64,000 nt of DNA from Mesorhizobium alhagi CCNWXJ12-2 (GTDB lineage: Bacteria > Pseudomonadota > Alphaproteobacteria > Rhizobiales > Rhizobiaceae). Below the pieces are notes generated by a model. It was not told the DNA's origin, did no database searches, and saw nothing but the letters and a program-made list of their open reading frames with translations. Position 1 is the first letter of the stretch. Every line of letters begins with the position of its first letter. A program made the position numbers and the translations under genes. The stretch lies in contig NZ_AHAM01000206.1 of NCBI RefSeq assembly GCF_000236565.1, forward strand, positions 1-64,000, in the 5' to 3' direction. Below are positions 27,610 through 37,267 of the stretch, piece after piece.

Positions 27610-29150
27610 TGCTCAAGCTCTTCAAGCGTTGACGAACATGCGAATTCCCGAGCTGTCGCCAAGGCTCCATCGAGCGTGAGCCTGGAGCGACGGGCAAATA
27701 CCGCAAGATCGGGGAAGTCCGTGCGGTAGTGCGCGCCGCGGCTTTCTTCGCGCAGCAAGGCGGCAACCGCGATCATCAGTCCAACTGCCGCGGGATCGGA
27801 CGCTGCATGATGCAGCTCGGCAAGTGGAAGCATTGCGCTCACGGCATCTCGCAAAAACTCACCATGCCGCTTCACGCCAAGGGCGCGTGAGAGGAGAGGG
27901 CGCAAGGAGAGCGGATTGGGCGCCGGAATTTCCCGTGCCTTTGATCGTGTTCTGACGCCGATCGGCGAACCCGCCACGCTTTCGGCGACCCAGCGCGCGC
28001 ATACGACGGCTTCAGTCAGCGAGTTGCTGGCAAGCCTGTTGGCGCCGTGCAGTCCGGTCGAGGCGACTTCGCCGCAAGCCCACAGTCCGGCAACGGAGCT
28101 ACGTCCGTCCGGGTCCACCGCGACACCGCCCATGTGATAGTGCTGGGCCGGCCGTATGGGTATGAGGTCATACGCCGGGTCGATGCCGGCGACCCGGCAG
28201 GCTGATGCGATCGTCGGAAACTGCCGCGCAAATGCCGAGCCGGGCTTTTCTCGTACATCGAGAAAGGCGCGATGGCCCTTCGAAAGATGTTTAGAGATGG
28301 CGCGCGCCACGACGTCGCGCGGCGCGAGTTCCGCGCCCGGCACGCCTTCGAGGAACCGCCGGCCGGTTTCGTCGACGATCGTCGCGCCTTCGCCGCGAAC
28401 CGCTTCGCTGATCAGCGGCATGGGACGATCGGGCCCGTCAAGCGCGGTCGGATGGAACTGGATGAATTCCAGATCGGCAAGGACAGCACCGGCGCGCGCC
28501 GCAAGCGCCAGGCCCTGTCCGCAACTGCCCGATGGGTTGGTGCTGTCGAGGAACAGTCCGCCAATTCCGCCGGTCGCGAGAACGACCCGTCCCGTACCGA
28601 AGAACACGGGACTCATCGAACAGCTTGCCCAAACGCCGCGGACCGTATTGTCCTCCACCGCCAGCCGCCGCGCCTCCACACCCTCCACGACCGTAATCGA
28701 CGGAGCAGAACGCACGGCCTCGACCAGCGCCCGCATGATTTCCTGTCCACTGCCGTCGCCGCCGGCATGAACGATACGCCGGCGGCCGTGTGCGGCCTCG
28801 AGTCCGAGAAGCAACGCTCCTTCAGAGGTCCGATCGAAACGGACCCCAAGGGTCGCCAGGGTCTCGATCGCGTCAGCAGCCGCATGGAGAATGCGAGTTG
28901 CGATTTCTGCATCACACAGCCCGTCGCCGGCGGCCAGGGTATCGGCGAGATGCAGGGCCGGATCGTCGTCAACGCCAAGGCTGACAGCCAGCCCGCCTTG
29001 TGCCCACGCGCTCGATGCGTCTGCTCCGAGCGGCGTCCTGGACAGAAGGAGCACGGGCTCGGGCGCCAGATGGAGCGCAGTCAACAACCCGGCAATGCCG
29101 CCGCCTATAATGATAGGCCGGCCAAAGAAGCTGCGGACATCCGCGCTCAT
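27606..29150 (-). CDS. nadB: L-aspartate oxidase NadB
   Basis: A 514-aa FAD-dependent enzyme that oxidises aspartate to iminoaspartate. The dinucleotide-binding motif [13 protein letters not shown] is at the N-terminus. [16 protein letters not shown] and [18 protein letters not shown] are family signatures. I chose the ATG at 29150, in an ATGA overlap with nadA; the frame is open further upstream inside nadA but without family similarity. Confidence 0.95.
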   Translation of the reverse strand: MSADVRSFFGRPIIIGGGIAGLLTALHLAPEPVLLLSRTPLGADASSAWAQGGLAVSLGVDDDPALHLADTLAAGDGLCDAEIATRILHAAADAIETLATLGVRFDRTSEGALLLGLEAAHGRRRIVHAGGDGSGQEIMRALVEAVRSAPSITVVEGVEARRLAVEDNTVRGVWASCSMSPVFFGTGRVVLATGGIGGLFLDSTNPSGSCGQGLALAARAGAVLADLEFIQFHPTALDGPDRPMPLISEAVRGEGATIVDETGRRFLEGVPGAELAPRDVVARAISKHLSKGHRAFLDVREKPGSAFARQFPTIASACRVAGIDPAYDLIPIRPAQHYHMGGVAVDPDGRSSVAGLWACGEVASTGLHGANRLASNSLTEAVVCARWVAESVAGSPIGVRTRSKAREIPAPNPLSLRPLLSRALGVKRHGEFLRDAVSAMLPLAELHHAASDPAAVGLMIAVAALLREESRGAHYRTDFPDLAVFARRSRLTLDGALATAREFACSSTLEELEQ

Positions 29151-30121
29151 ACGGAGAGCATCCGTTCGACGGCGAGCCGTGCCCGTCCGGCAATCTCGGG
29201 CTCGATCGTCACCTCGTGCCGGTTCCGCTCGAGCGCCGCACGGATGTTGGCGAGCGTTATGCGCTTCATATGCGGGCACAGATTGCAGGGCCGGATGAAC
29301 TCGACGTCCGGATGCTCGACCGAAACATTGTCGCTCATCGAGCATTCCGTCATCAGCACGACGCGAGGCGGTTTCTGGCTTCCGACGTAGTCGGACATGG
29401 CGGCCGTCGAGCCCGAAAAGTCGGCTTCCGCGACCACGTCGGGCGGACATTCGGGATGGGCAAGCACCGTCACACCGGGGTGATCCTCTCGCAGCTGCCT
29501 GATGTCGGCCGGCGTGAACCGCTCATGCACCTCGCAATGCCCCTTCCAGGCGATGATCTCCACGTCGGTCTGCGCGGCAATGTTCTGGGCCAGATATTCG
29601 TCGGGCAGCATGATCACCCGAGCAACGCCGAGTGATTCGACGACGGCCTTGGCATTGCCCGAGGTGCAGCAGATGTCGGACTCGGCCTTCACCTCGACCG
29701 ATGTGTTGACATAGGTGACGACCGGCACGCCGGGATATCGTTGCCGCAGCAGGCGGACATCGGCGGCGGTGATGGAGTCGGCCAGCGAGCAGCCCGCCTT
29801 CAGGTCCGGGATAAGCACCGTCTTTTCCGGATTGAGCAGCTTCGCGGTCTCGGCCATGAAATGCACGCCGGCGAGCACGATCACATCCGCTTCGACAGCC
29901 ATCGCCTTGCGGGCCAGCGCCAGGCTGTCGCCGACAATGTCTGCGACGCAATGGAATATCTCCGGCGTCTGGTAATTGTGCGCCAGTATCACGGCGTTTC
30001 GCTGTCGCTTCAGCCCGAGAATGGCGTCGATGTCGTCCGAAAAAGTCGGCCATTCGATCAGGGGGATCACGCGCCGAACGCGGTCGTACAGGGACGCGCC
30101 CGAAGGCAGCATGGCGCTCAT
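29147..30121 (-). CDS. nadA: Quinolinate synthase NadA
   Basis: A 324-aa [4Fe-4S] enzyme that condenses iminoaspartate with dihydroxyacetone phosphate. Conserved Cys residues occur in [17 protein letters not shown] and [18 protein letters not shown] and the AHPECPP segment are typical. It has a good ribosome binding site (GGAGGG). The palindrome directly upstream (30134–30180) probably controls it. Confidence 0.95.
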   Translation of the reverse strand: MSAMLPSGASLYDRVRRVIPLIEWPTFSDDIDAILGLKRQRNAVILAHNYQTPEIFHCVADIVGDSLALARKAMAVEADVIVLAGVHFMAETAKLLNPEKTVLIPDLKAGCSLADSITAADVRLLRQRYPGVPVVTYVNTSVEVKAESDICCTSGNAKAVVESLGVARVIMLPDEYLAQNIAAQTDVEIIAWKGHCEVHERFTPADIRQLREDHPGVTVLAHPECPPDVVAEADFSGSTAAMSDYVGSQKPPRVVLMTECSMSDNVSVEHPDVEFIRPCNLCPHMKRITLANIRAALERNRHEVTIEPEIAGRARLAVERMLSV

Positions 30122-30133
30122 CGAGCCCTCCGG

Positions 30134-30180
30134 TTATACTCTACCTGAATATAAGGCGTATATATTCGTGGTGAGTATAA
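30134..30180 (-). promoter_or_regulatory. Probable NadQ operator and nad promoter
   Basis: The 62-nt gap between nadQ and nadA holds a long imperfect inverted repeat. TTATACTC (30134–30141) pairs with GAGTATAA (30173–30180), and inside it GAATATA pairs with TATATTC. The AT-rich palindrome in GC-rich DNA, just before nadABC and next to a nadQ-type regulator gene, is the expected layout of a NadQ operator. The sequence match to a published NadQ motif was not checked. Confidence 0.7.
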
Positions 30181-30183
30181 GCG

Positions 30184-31146
30184 TCAAGCCCGCGAGAGCG
30201 GCAATTTTGCCCCGGCAACTTCCCCCTCTTCCAGAACGGCGTGCCGGAAGCGGTAGAGCTTCGCCGGCCGGCCGCCTGTCTCCGTGCTGGTTTCGCCAGT
30301 CTCCTCGACCAACTGGTGCTGCTCGATGAGGCGACGGAAGTTCGGTTTGTGGATGAGCCTACCGGCGAGCGCCTCCACGGTTCGCTGCAGTTGAAGAAGC
30401 GTGAAGGCCGGCGGCATCAGTTCGAAGACGACCGGCCGGTATTTGATCTTGGAGCGCAGCCGCGAAATGCCCGTCGCAAGGATGCGGCGATGATCGGAAA
30501 CCATGGACTTTCCGCGAACCGGCGGGGGCAGAGTCGAACCGCGCATCGCCTCTTCCACCAGGGCTGCTTCATAAAGCAGCTCGTAGCGCTTGAGTGTGAG
30601 ATCCTCGTTCCACGGACGGTCGCCGAAGCCGAAGGCGATCGCCGCCCGTCGTCGACGCTCAAGGCGCGTCGCGTCGTCGTCGGCGCTCTCCGCCCACTCG
30701 ATCAGGCGTGGCCGCAGCAGGTCCGACACCATCGGCGGAGCACCGGCACGATGGTCCTCCCAGGGAAAGTAGTCGTACCAGCTTTGCCAGCTGGACTTGG
30801 ACGGAGCCGTTGCATGTTCCTTGCGGGTGAGGGCGAGATAGCTGATGGAGATGACGCGCCGCTCCAGCTCGGCGCCGGCACGGTCCCGATCGGCGAAGGT
30901 GTAGAGCTGCTCGATATAGCCTAGTGGGTGGCCGGTTTGCTCCTCGACCCACGTTCTTAAACCGGACTGCAGCGATCGGTGCTCGAGCGCGAGCGGACCG
31001 GAGGGCAAGGTGTCGGTCTGCCCGATGGTGAGGACACAGGGCTCATTGTTGCTCACAGCCACGACGACGGCGGTCAGGTCCACTTTGGCCGTGTCGGCCT
31101 TGCCTCCGGGACTGTTTCTCCTGATCCTTTTTGCGCGATCGTCCAT
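30184..31146 (-). CDS. nadQ: NUDIX/winged-helix repressor NadQ-type
   Basis: A 320-aa protein of the COG4111/NrtR-like class. It has an N-terminal NUDIX-like domain (VDLTAVVVAVSNNEPCVLTI, then QSGLRTWVEEQTGHPLGYIE) and a C-terminal winged-helix region (LQLQRTVEALAGRLIHKPNFRRLIEQ). The NUDIX catalytic box is not evident, in keeping with a sensor role. In proteobacteria such NadQ proteins repress de novo NAD synthesis genes. Its position right before nadABC supports that. Confidence 0.82.
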   Translation of the reverse strand: MDDRAKRIRRNSPGGKADTAKVDLTAVVVAVSNNEPCVLTIGQTDTLPSGPLALEHRSLQSGLRTWVEEQTGHPLGYIEQLYTFADRDRAGAELERRVISISYLALTRKEHATAPSKSSWQSWYDYFPWEDHRAGAPPMVSDLLRPRLIEWAESADDDATRLERRRRAAIAFGFGDRPWNEDLTLKRYELLYEAALVEEAMRGSTLPPPVRGKSMVSDHRRILATGISRLRSKIKYRPVVFELMPPAFTLLQLQRTVEALAGRLIHKPNFRRLIEQHQLVEETGETSTETGGRPAKLYRFRHAVLEEGEVAGAKLPLSRA

Positions 31147-31323
31147 GGTCCCCTAAAGGTGCCTGGGCAGGGCCGAGAAGTAGCTGAACCGATTAAATTT
31201 TGTTCTCACGAATATCGGCCGCCACGTCAACTCATGCACTTCGCAATTTAGCCCTTCGCACCTGCACAAAAATATGCCAAACGCGACACCCGCGGTTGGT
31301 AACGTTAGGGAAGGAGGCCTCTA

Positions 31324-32178
31324 TTGAGTGCGGTTGCTAACACCAAGGCGATCACACCGCCGGATATTCGTTCGCGAAAGGGTGGGACGCCGCTCGTCTG
31401 CCTTACCGCCTACACGACCCCGGTTGCCCGGTTGGTCGATCCCCATTGCGATGTGGTGCTGGTCGGCGACAGCGTCGGCATGGTTCTCCACGGCCTGCCC
31501 TCGACGCTCGGCGTGACGCTCGAGATGATGATCATGCACGGAAAGGCCGTGCGCCGTGGCCTGGAGCAGGCGCTGATGGTCGTCGACATGCCGTTCGGCT
31601 CCTACGAGGAAAGCCCCGAGCAGGCCTTCCGCAATGCCGCGCGCGTCATGGCCGAAACCGGCTGCGCGGCGGTCAAACTCGAAGGCGGCGCGGCGATGGC
31701 CGAGACGATCCGCTTCTTGGCCAATCGCGGCCTCCCGGTGATGGCTCATGTCGGGCTGACGCCGCAGGCGGTCAATTCGTTCGGCGGGTATCGTGTGCAG
31801 GGCAGGGGGGAGGATGCCGAGCGCATCAGGCGAGATGCCCTTGCAGTGGCCGAGGCAGGCGCCTTCGCGGTCGTGCTGGAGAAGGTCCCCGAGGCGCTCG
31901 CCCGCGGGATCACCGCAGAGGTGGCGATCCCCACCATCGGCATCGGCGCCTCGGCGGCGTGTGACGGCCAGATTCTCGTAGTCGACGACATGCTGGGCCT
32001 CTTCGGCGACTTCCAGCCCAAATTCGTCAAGCGCTACGCCGAACTCGGGCAGGCCGCCGAGGCGGCGATCGCGGCCTACGCGCAAGAGGTGCGGGAGCGG
32101 ATGTTCCCCGCCGCCGAGCACGTGTTTGCCGATCCGCTCAAGGGCGCCCACGCCACCAAGAGCGGAGAAGCAGCGTGA
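31324..32178 (+). CDS. panB: Ketopantoate hydroxymethyltransferase PanB
   Basis: A 284-aa enzyme that makes ketopantoate from 2-oxoisovalerate. Visible are [27 protein letters not shown] and the metal-binding and active-site regions [10 protein letters not shown] and [10 protein letters not shown]. The start is TTG at 31324, chosen because AGGAGG lies 8 nt upstream. It diverges from nadQ and has a GTGA overlap with panC. Confidence 0.95.
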   Translation: MSAVANTKAITPPDIRSRKGGTPLVCLTAYTTPVARLVDPHCDVVLVGDSVGMVLHGLPSTLGVTLEMMIMHGKAVRRGLEQALMVVDMPFGSYEESPEQAFRNAARVMAETGCAAVKLEGGAAMAETIRFLANRGLPVMAHVGLTPQAVNSFGGYRVQGRGEDAERIRRDALAVAEAGAFAVVLEKVPEALARGITAEVAIPTIGIGASAACDGQILVVDDMLGLFGDFQPKFVKRYAELGQAAEAAIAAYAQEVRERMFPAAEHVFADPLKGAHATKSGEAA

Positions 32179-33104
32179 GCGTGCCGATTGTCAGGACCGT
32201 TGCCGCGCTTCGCGAAATCGTCGCCGCATGGCGCCGCTCGGGTGCCCGTGTCGCTGTGGTGCCGACCATGGGGGCCTTGCATGAAGGACATTTGAGCCTC
32301 GTGCGTTCCGCGCTCCAAACGGCCGACCGTGTGATCGTGACGCTTTTCATCAACCCCAAGCAGTTCAACAGTGCCGCCGACCTCGCCGCCTATCCGCGCA
32401 CGGAAAACGAAGATGCGGCGAAGCTCGCGCCGCTGGGCGCGCATCTGCTCTACGTGCCGGATCCAGAGGAGATGTATCCAGCTGGCTTCGCCACGACCGT
32501 GTCGGTATCAGGCGTCAGCGAAGGCCTGTGCGGCGCGTTCCGACCGGGCCATTTCGACGGAGTGGCGACCGTCGTCGCCAAGCTCTTTCTGCAGACCGGC
32601 GCCGACTTGGCCTTTTTTGGCGAAAAGGACTTCCAGCAGCTGCACGTCGTCAACCGTATGGTCCGGGATCTGAATATTCCGGTCACCGTCGTCCCTTGTC
32701 CGACTGTCCGCGAAGCCGATGGTCTGGCTCTATCGTCGCGCAATGTCCGGCTCTCGCCAGCGGAGCGCTCCGTTGCCCCAAAGCTCGCCTCGGTCCTGCT
32801 CGAGACGGCGGAGCGGCTTGCGAACGGCTCTCCCGTCATGCCAACGCTTTACGAAGCGCGCGTAGCAATTCTGGCTGCAGGCTATCGCGAGGTCGAATAC
32901 CTGGAACTACGCGCGGAAACAGACCTGCAATCGTTGGCAGGCCTTGACCGACCGGCGCGCCTAGTTGCAGCAGCCTGGCTTGGCGAAACGCGGCTCATCG
33001 ACAACATCAGCACATCACCGTCTGTTTCATCAAGTGAGCAAGTTCGCGGCGTTGAGACACGCTCCGCAAAGTGGGTTCTTCAAGCAGAAGTAGGAAAGCA
33101 ATGA
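32175..33104 (+). CDS. panC: Pantothenate synthetase PanC with C-terminal extension
   Basis: A 309-aa enzyme that joins pantoate and beta-alanine. The HIGH-like motif is [26 protein letters not shown] and the [10 protein letters not shown] motif are typical. After the usual end (GETRLIDNI) there are about 28 extra residues, rich in Ser and Val, with no recognisable domain. The start is GTG, overlapping panB. Together with panD in the neighbouring operon it gives a complete set for pantothenate from ketoisovalerate, except for a ketopantoate reductase (panE), which is not in the window. Confidence 0.94.
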   Translation: MSVPIVRTVAALREIVAAWRRSGARVAVVPTMGALHEGHLSLVRSALQTADRVIVTLFINPKQFNSAADLAAYPRTENEDAAKLAPLGAHLLYVPDPEEMYPAGFATTVSVSGVSEGLCGAFRPGHFDGVATVVAKLFLQTGADLAFFGEKDFQQLHVVNRMVRDLNIPVTVVPCPTVREADGLALSSRNVRLSPAERSVAPKLASVLLETAERLANGSPVMPTLYEARVAILAAGYREVEYLELRAETDLQSLAGLDRPARLVAAAWLGETRLIDNISTSPSVSSSEQVRGVETRSAKWVLQAEVGKQ

Positions 33105-33284
33105 GGGCGATGATGGCGACAAGATCGTACGCGCTGTAGCGGTGCGCTATCGTTTGGCCATCGGTGCGGATCCTGTTCGCCGCGCAAGCAGCAAGATCGG
33201 CCGCGCTCATGCCGGGAGGCTGACCGTCGCGTCTACACGCCAGGGTGAGGCACAGCAGAGAAATCGAGGCATTGAGTTCAAGGC

Positions 33285-34022
33285 ATGACGAAGGACATGC
33301 AACTTCTCTTCGAGACATTCCTGGAACAGCTGTCGGAAAGCGTCGATGAGGCGGATTTTCGCGACGCCATGGCTGGTGCGGCCGCTGGACTCGAGCTGAT
33401 CACCTTCGCCTACCTGTCCTTGCCGCCGCAGCGTTCGGGCGAGCCCAGGCTGATCTCGAATTATCCGGCTCGCTGGACCGCGCACTACCTGCAAAACCGG
33501 TATCAGAAGGTCGATCCGGTCATCATGCGTGCACGCTGTGGCGGATGCCCGTTTCGGTGGGGACCGGATATGCGCGGCTTTGCGACATCGCAGGTTCAGC
33601 AGAGGCTGTTCGAAGAAGCGGCCGAGTTCAGCATCCGCTGTGGCTTGACGATCCCGATCGTCGATCGACGGGGCTGCATCGCAGCAGTGACCTTTGCCGC
33701 TGATGAGCCCAATCCGGCGTTCCTGCGCATTGCCGAGCGATATGAGCAGGCGCTCCAACTCATGGCGACCTGCTTTCACATCTGCGTTCGCCGCAAGCTG
33801 TCCGGCAATCGGACAGTGGACGGCGTTTCGCTGACACCGCGTGAATATGAGTGCCTGCAATGGGCCGCGCGCGGCAAGTCCGCCTGGGATATCGGCGGCA
33901 TCCTGGGCATCAAGCCGCGCACCGCCGCCTTCCATCTGGACAATGCCAAGAAGAAGCTTGGCGTGCGCACCAAAAATCAGGCCATCGCGCTGCTGGCCTC
34001 CTCACGATCTTCGATGCTCTGA
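33285..34022 (+). CDS. traR: Quorum-sensing activator TraR (LuxR family)
   Basis: A 245-aa LuxR-type regulator. The N-terminal acyl-homoserine-lactone-binding domain shows the conserved W and D residues (ARWTAHYLQNRYQKVDPVI, FRWG). The C-terminal GerE-type helix-turn-helix is LTPREYECLQWAARGKSAWDI. With its signal it would activate the promoters at the two tra boxes (34048–34065 and 41810–41825). It precedes traI1, as in ICEMlSym-type elements. A relic of a second traR lies at 41580–41795. Confidence 0.93.
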   Translation: MTKDMQLLFETFLEQLSESVDEADFRDAMAGAAAGLELITFAYLSLPPQRSGEPRLISNYPARWTAHYLQNRYQKVDPVIMRARCGGCPFRWGPDMRGFATSQVQQRLFEEAAEFSIRCGLTIPIVDRRGCIAAVTFAADEPNPAFLRIAERYEQALQLMATCFHICVRRKLSGNRTVDGVSLTPREYECLQWAARGKSAWDIGGILGIKPRTAAFHLDNAKKKLGVRTKNQAIALLASSRSSML

Positions 34023-34047
34023 AAAACTGAATTTGGTCTTTGCTCCC

Positions 34048-34065
34048 CCTGTGCATTTGCACAGG
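34048..34065 (+). promoter_or_regulatory. tra box upstream of traI1
   Basis: CCTGTGCATTTGCACAGG is an 18-bp palindrome (8-bp arms), about 60 nt before the traI1 start. It resembles the TraR box of the rhizobia (TGTGCA core), so it is the probable TraR binding site. Confidence 0.85.
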
Positions 34066-34123
34066 CTGTTTCGGCGGGCGCATTCGCCTCCAATGGCAGG
34101 GTCATTTCTGCCCGGAGGCCCTC

Positions 34124-34756
34124 ATGATCCAGCTGATCGCACCCGATTGCTGCGGCGACTTCGCCGACGAACTGCATGAAATGCACCGTCTGCGATACCG
34201 CGTTTTCAAGGAGCGGCTCGACTGGGATGTGCGGACCAATGGCGGGTACGAGATCGATTCCTTTGATGCGCTCAAGCCGCATTATCTGATCTTGCGCGGT
34301 TCCGACGGCCGTGTCGATGGATGCGTCCGCCTGCTTCCGTCGAACGGGCCGACGATGCTTCGCGACACGTTTCCGGTGCTGTTGGAGGGGAAGACGGCGC
34401 CCGCCGAACCGGGCGTCTGGGAAAGCAGCCGGTTCGCCCTTGATCTTCCGCCATCCGCCCCGAAGGGCGCTGGCGGAATTGCCGTCGGCACTTACCAGCT
34501 CTTCGCCGGCATCATCGAGTTCGGCCTGTCGCGCCGTCTCAGCCGAATTGTCACCGTCACCGATCTGCGCATGGAGCGCATCCTTCGCCGCGCCGGCTGG
34601 CCGCTGACGCGGATCGGCGAACCGCACACGATCGGCGCCACCCGCGCCGTGGCCGGATATCTCGACGCCTCCGCCGACAGGCTGGAGGCCATTCGACGGA
34701 ACGGCGGTTTTCATGGTCCGGTGCTGTGGGCGCCGGTGGCCTGCAGGGCCGCGTGA
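34124..34756 (+). CDS. traI1: Acyl-homoserine-lactone synthase TraI1
   Basis: A LuxI-family protein of about 210 aa. Conserved residues of the family are visible: LRYRVFKERLDWDV (R, F, W), SFDALKPHYLI, GCVRLLPSNGPTMLRDTFP and WESSRFALD. The ATG at 34124 follows a strong CCGGAGGCC ribosome binding site; the frame extends upstream to 34040 across the tra box, which is unlikely to be coding. It makes the signal sensed by TraR. traI2 at 41885 is a close paralogue. Confidence 0.93.
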   Translation: MIQLIAPDCCGDFADELHEMHRLRYRVFKERLDWDVRTNGGYEIDSFDALKPHYLILRGSDGRVDGCVRLLPSNGPTMLRDTFPVLLEGKTAPAEPGVWESSRFALDLPPSAPKGAGGIAVGTYQLFAGIIEFGLSRRLSRIVTVTDLRMERILRRAGWPLTRIGEPHTIGATRAVAGYLDASADRLEAIRRNGGFHGPVLWAPVACRAA

Positions 34757-34796
34757 TGTCCGGTCGTAATCTCCATGCTCCTGGCGGGCCTGGGTC

Positions 34797-35604
34797 ATGA
34801 GTATGACGGAAGGCAGCGCCGCCGACTGGCCGGATTGGTGGGATAAGAACTCGTACGACTACACCGCTCATCTGACCCGGCGCGGCTGGGCCTGGGAGTT
34901 CTTGCGGCGCAATCCGGCATTCCGGCATGATTTGGCCATTGCACTGGAGCGGGCCGAATGGCTGGAACGTCGGACATCGCTCGACATCATTGCCTCGCGC
35001 GTCACCCTGGCGCGTTGGGGCGTTCTGTTTCGCGGACTCTCCCAAGCGTAACGCGGCCGTATTCTGGGGTCCACGCCAGTGCCCATATGTCTTGCCAGTT
35101 GTGGCGGAACAGTTTTCCTCATCGTCGGGGGCGCCGCCGTTCGACCTGGCCACGCTGCCATGCCGTGCAACAGTCCTGCTTTCCGGCGCCGGCTGCCAAC
35201 ATGTTCTGTTGCGGCATGCCGACCGGCATTTCCAGCTTGTCGTGTCTGGCGAAAGCGTTTTGCTGCCCGTCCGACTTCATATTGACGCAATCTGGCCCGC
35301 CCAGCAGTTGAAGCCTCGGCTACGGGCACTTGAGTGTATCAACAGTCTTGTGGCGGACGGGCGACTGCCAAAAACCCTGTTTCCGCCGGAAGCGCGTGGC
35401 GACCGCCTCCGCTTCGTCCTCCAGGCGCTCGACGGTTCGCTCGCGGGGGCTTCACATCGCGAAATCGCCGAAGCGCTGATCGGCGAACCGCGGGTCCAGG
35501 CCGACTGGAACGATCCTCGCGATCATATGCGTGACCGCATCCGCCGCGCCATCCACCGCGGCCATGCGCTTATGAATGGTGGATACAGGGAGTTCGTTGC
35601 CTAA
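34797..35604 (+). CDS. fseA: FseA-type excision activator, read through a +1 frameshift
   Basis: Two overlapping open frames. The first (34797–35051, 84 aa) holds DYTAHLTRRGWAWEFLRRNP and ends GVLFRGLSQA-stop. The second continues one base ahead (+1 frame) and is open from 34927 to 35604; its useful part starts PKRNAAVFWGPRQCPYVLP and ends in a DUF2285 region (RDHMRDRIRRAIHRGH…NGGYREFVA). In ICEMlSym the pair msi172–msi171 is translated as one protein, FseA, by programmed +1 frameshifting; FseA activates rdfS. The likely slip is near 35037–35046 (CTCTCCCAAG), where homology changes frame. Start choice is uncertain by two codons. Confidence 0.88.
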
Positions 35605-35632
35605 AGCGCGACGGAACGCATTGCCGATTTTG

Positions 35633-35899
35633 TCAGCTGGCGAACAAGTGCTTGTAACCGGTCGTGACCATCCAGTTCGCACGGTCGAGATGACTGCGAA
35701 GAGCCTTGCGGGCGCGCTCCGGGTCGCGTGCCGGATCAATGCCGAGGATCAGATGGGCCATTTCCTCTTCAGTGGCGTTGTCGGCGGAAGCATCGAGCAG
35801 CCGCATATAGGTCGTGAAATGCTCTTTGTCGTAGGCCGTGACGCTGTCCGACCAGGGGACTTCGTCGGCAATCGGCGCGTTCGATCTAGGCTGTAACAT
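35633..35899 (-). CDS. qseM: Antiactivator QseM
   Basis: An 88-aa DUF2285 protein (WSDSVTAYDKEHFTTYMRLL and RANWMVTTGYKHL). It matches the QseM antiactivator of ICEMlSym, which binds TraR and FseA and blocks their action. It is read opposite to qseC, with a 115–125-nt intergenic region between. The DUF2285 fold is shared with the C-terminal part of FseA, so it may be a mimic of its target. Confidence 0.87.
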   Translation of the reverse strand: MLQPRSNAPIADEVPWSDSVTAYDKEHFTTYMRLLDASADNATEEEMAHLILGIDPARDPERARKALRSHLDRANWMVTTGYKHLFAS

Positions 35900-36023
35900 C
35901 GCTGGATTCTATCTCCGGACAATGGCCTCCGCGAAGCCCTCCGCCAGCGGATTCGGCCGCTCAATGTGGATTACATATTATAGTTGATAAACTCAAGCTG
36001 CCCAATCCGATGGCTTGTCGTGC
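35900..36023. promoter_or_regulatory. Divergent qseM–qseC promoter/operator region
   Basis: Between the two starts lies a region with a short AT-rich centre (about 35969–35993, containing ATTACATATTATAG). In ICEMlSym, QseC represses or activates qseM from operators in this interval. No exact operator pair can be defined by eye. Confidence 0.55.
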
Positions 36024-36242
36024 ATGGATATGCGCAAGTTGGTCGGTCGGAATGTGCAGAGAATCAGACAAAGGAAGCGTCTGACGCAGGAGCAGCTTGC
36101 CGAGATTTCCGGGTTCAGCCAACAGTACATCAGCGGCTTGGAGAAAGGCCGAAGAAATCCGACGATCATCACGATCTATGAACTGGCATCGGCCCTCGGC
36201 GTCAGCCACACAGATCTGGTTCGGCCCGACAAACAGGCCTGA
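36024..36242 (+). CDS. qseC: HTH regulator QseC
   Basis: A Cro/CI-type (XRE) protein of about 72 aa. The helix-turn-helix is LTQEQLAEISGFSQQYISGL, followed by EKGRRNPTIITIYELA. It lies divergent to qseM, so it is very probably the QseC switch that sets qseM expression and makes the quorum response bistable. I chose the ATG at 36024 (MDMRKLV); TTG at 36015 is an alternative. Confidence 0.87.
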   Translation: MDMRKLVGRNVQRIRQRKRLTQEQLAEISGFSQQYISGLEKGRRNPTIITIYELASALGVSHTDLVRPDKQA

Positions 36243-36510
36243 TACACCCGACTTCCAGCTAATTTCTCCGCGCCCGCGGGCCTGACGAGGCCGCGTTGAC
36301 CAGGGGTACTCTTCCTGGTTGGGTGGAACCGGGAAAGCCGCCCTCTCTCAAAGGCTTCTTCAACTGTCGCCTTACAATCGGCTGCTATGCGTCGGATAGT
36401 CATCGATAAAGTTGATCAGAACGTTCCTTCGATTTCGGACACTTCCCCGCCCCAGGCAACAAGGCCGCCTCCTCGAATGGGTCGATTCGCCCGTACAGGG
36501 CCGACGGCAA
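36243..36510. other. Intergenic region after qseC
   Basis: No gene supported. A 75-codon frame on the minus strand has no recognisable family. The qseC terminator was not identified. Confidence 0.35.
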
Positions 36511-36531
36511 AAGGGCGCACGAGGCGCCCTT
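36511..36531 (-). terminator. Rho-independent terminator of the OmpW-like gene
   Basis: AAGGGCGC (36511–36518) pairs perfectly with GCGCCCTT (36524–36531) around a 5-nt loop. On the minus strand the stem is followed by TTTTGCC, about 40 nt after the stop codon of the OmpW-like gene. Confidence 0.75.
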
Positions 36532-36571
36532 CATTTCAGATTGCGTCAGCAAGCCGCCTTAGCCCTTGATA

Positions 36572-37267
36572 TCAGAAGTGGTAGGTGACGCCCGCGCCAA
36601 CCAACCACGGATTGAGCGCGGCCTTCCCCGTCAGGTTCGCCCCGTCCACCGTGACGTTGAAGTCTGGCTCCAGGAAAAGCTTCTTCACGTCGAAGTTGAC
36701 GCCCCAGTGCTGATCCACCATGTAGTCGAATCCCACCTGCAGCGCAGCGCCGAACGTGTCCTTAACATCGAGAGCATCGGCGCTGCCGGCATCCTGGTTA
36801 TAGAACACCGTGTAGTTCACGCCGGCGCCGACATAGGGCTTGAAGGCGCCGAAATTGGTAAAATGATACTGCAATGTGAGCGTGGGCGGCAGCAGCCAAA
36901 CCTTGCCGATCTTGCCCAGCCCGCCGATCGTTCCTTGGCCGTCGATGTTGGCATAGGTGGTGCCGAGTATGAGTTCGGCGGCGATGTTGTCGGTGAAGAA
37001 ATAGGAGATATCGAGTTCAGGCGTCACCGTGTCCGAATAGGAAAGATCGGAGCCGGGCGCCGCATTGACGTAACCCGAATCCTCAGTGATGACGCCCAGC
37101 GTACGCAGGCGGATCTGCCAAGGGCTCGGCGCTTTTGTGACCGAGGCTCCTGCCTGCGGGACGCTCGCGGCTTGCGCAAGGTCCGCCGCGACGGCCTGCT
37201 GTCCCACCACGATGAGGACGATGGCCGCTATTACTCCCCGGGCAACGCCCATTTGCTTGCTTGCCAT
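36572..37267 (-). CDS. OmpW-family outer membrane protein
   Basis: A protein of about 231 aa with a signal peptide (VIAAIVLIVVGQQAVA) and an eight-stranded-barrel pattern. Typical features are SPWQIRLRTLGV, YFFTDNIAAELILGT, LLPPTLTLQYHF and a C-terminal Phe (GAGVTYHF). The ATG at 37267 (MASKQMG) follows a clear AAGGAGA. OmpW proteins are small porins for hydrophobic compounds. It is followed by a good terminator and stands alone. Confidence 0.9.
   Translation of the reverse strand: MASKQMGVARGVIAAIVLIVVGQQAVAADLAQAASVPQAGASVTKAPSPWQIRLRTLGVITEDSGYVNAAPGSDLSYSDTVTPELDISYFFTDNIAAELILGTTYANIDGQGTIGGLGKIGKVWLLPPTLTLQYHFTNFGAFKPYVGAGVNYTVFYNQDAGSADALDVKDTFGAALQVGFDYMVDQHWGVNFDVKKLFLEPDFNVTVDGANLTGKAALNPWLVGAGVTYHF

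Noticed and set aside
26749-31146. Several long plus-strand frames opposite the nad and bio genes
   Set aside because: Shadow frames; the minus-strand products have full catalytic motifs.
36176-36403. 75-codon minus-strand frame after qseC
   Set aside because: No family similarity and it overlaps the 3' end of qseC.
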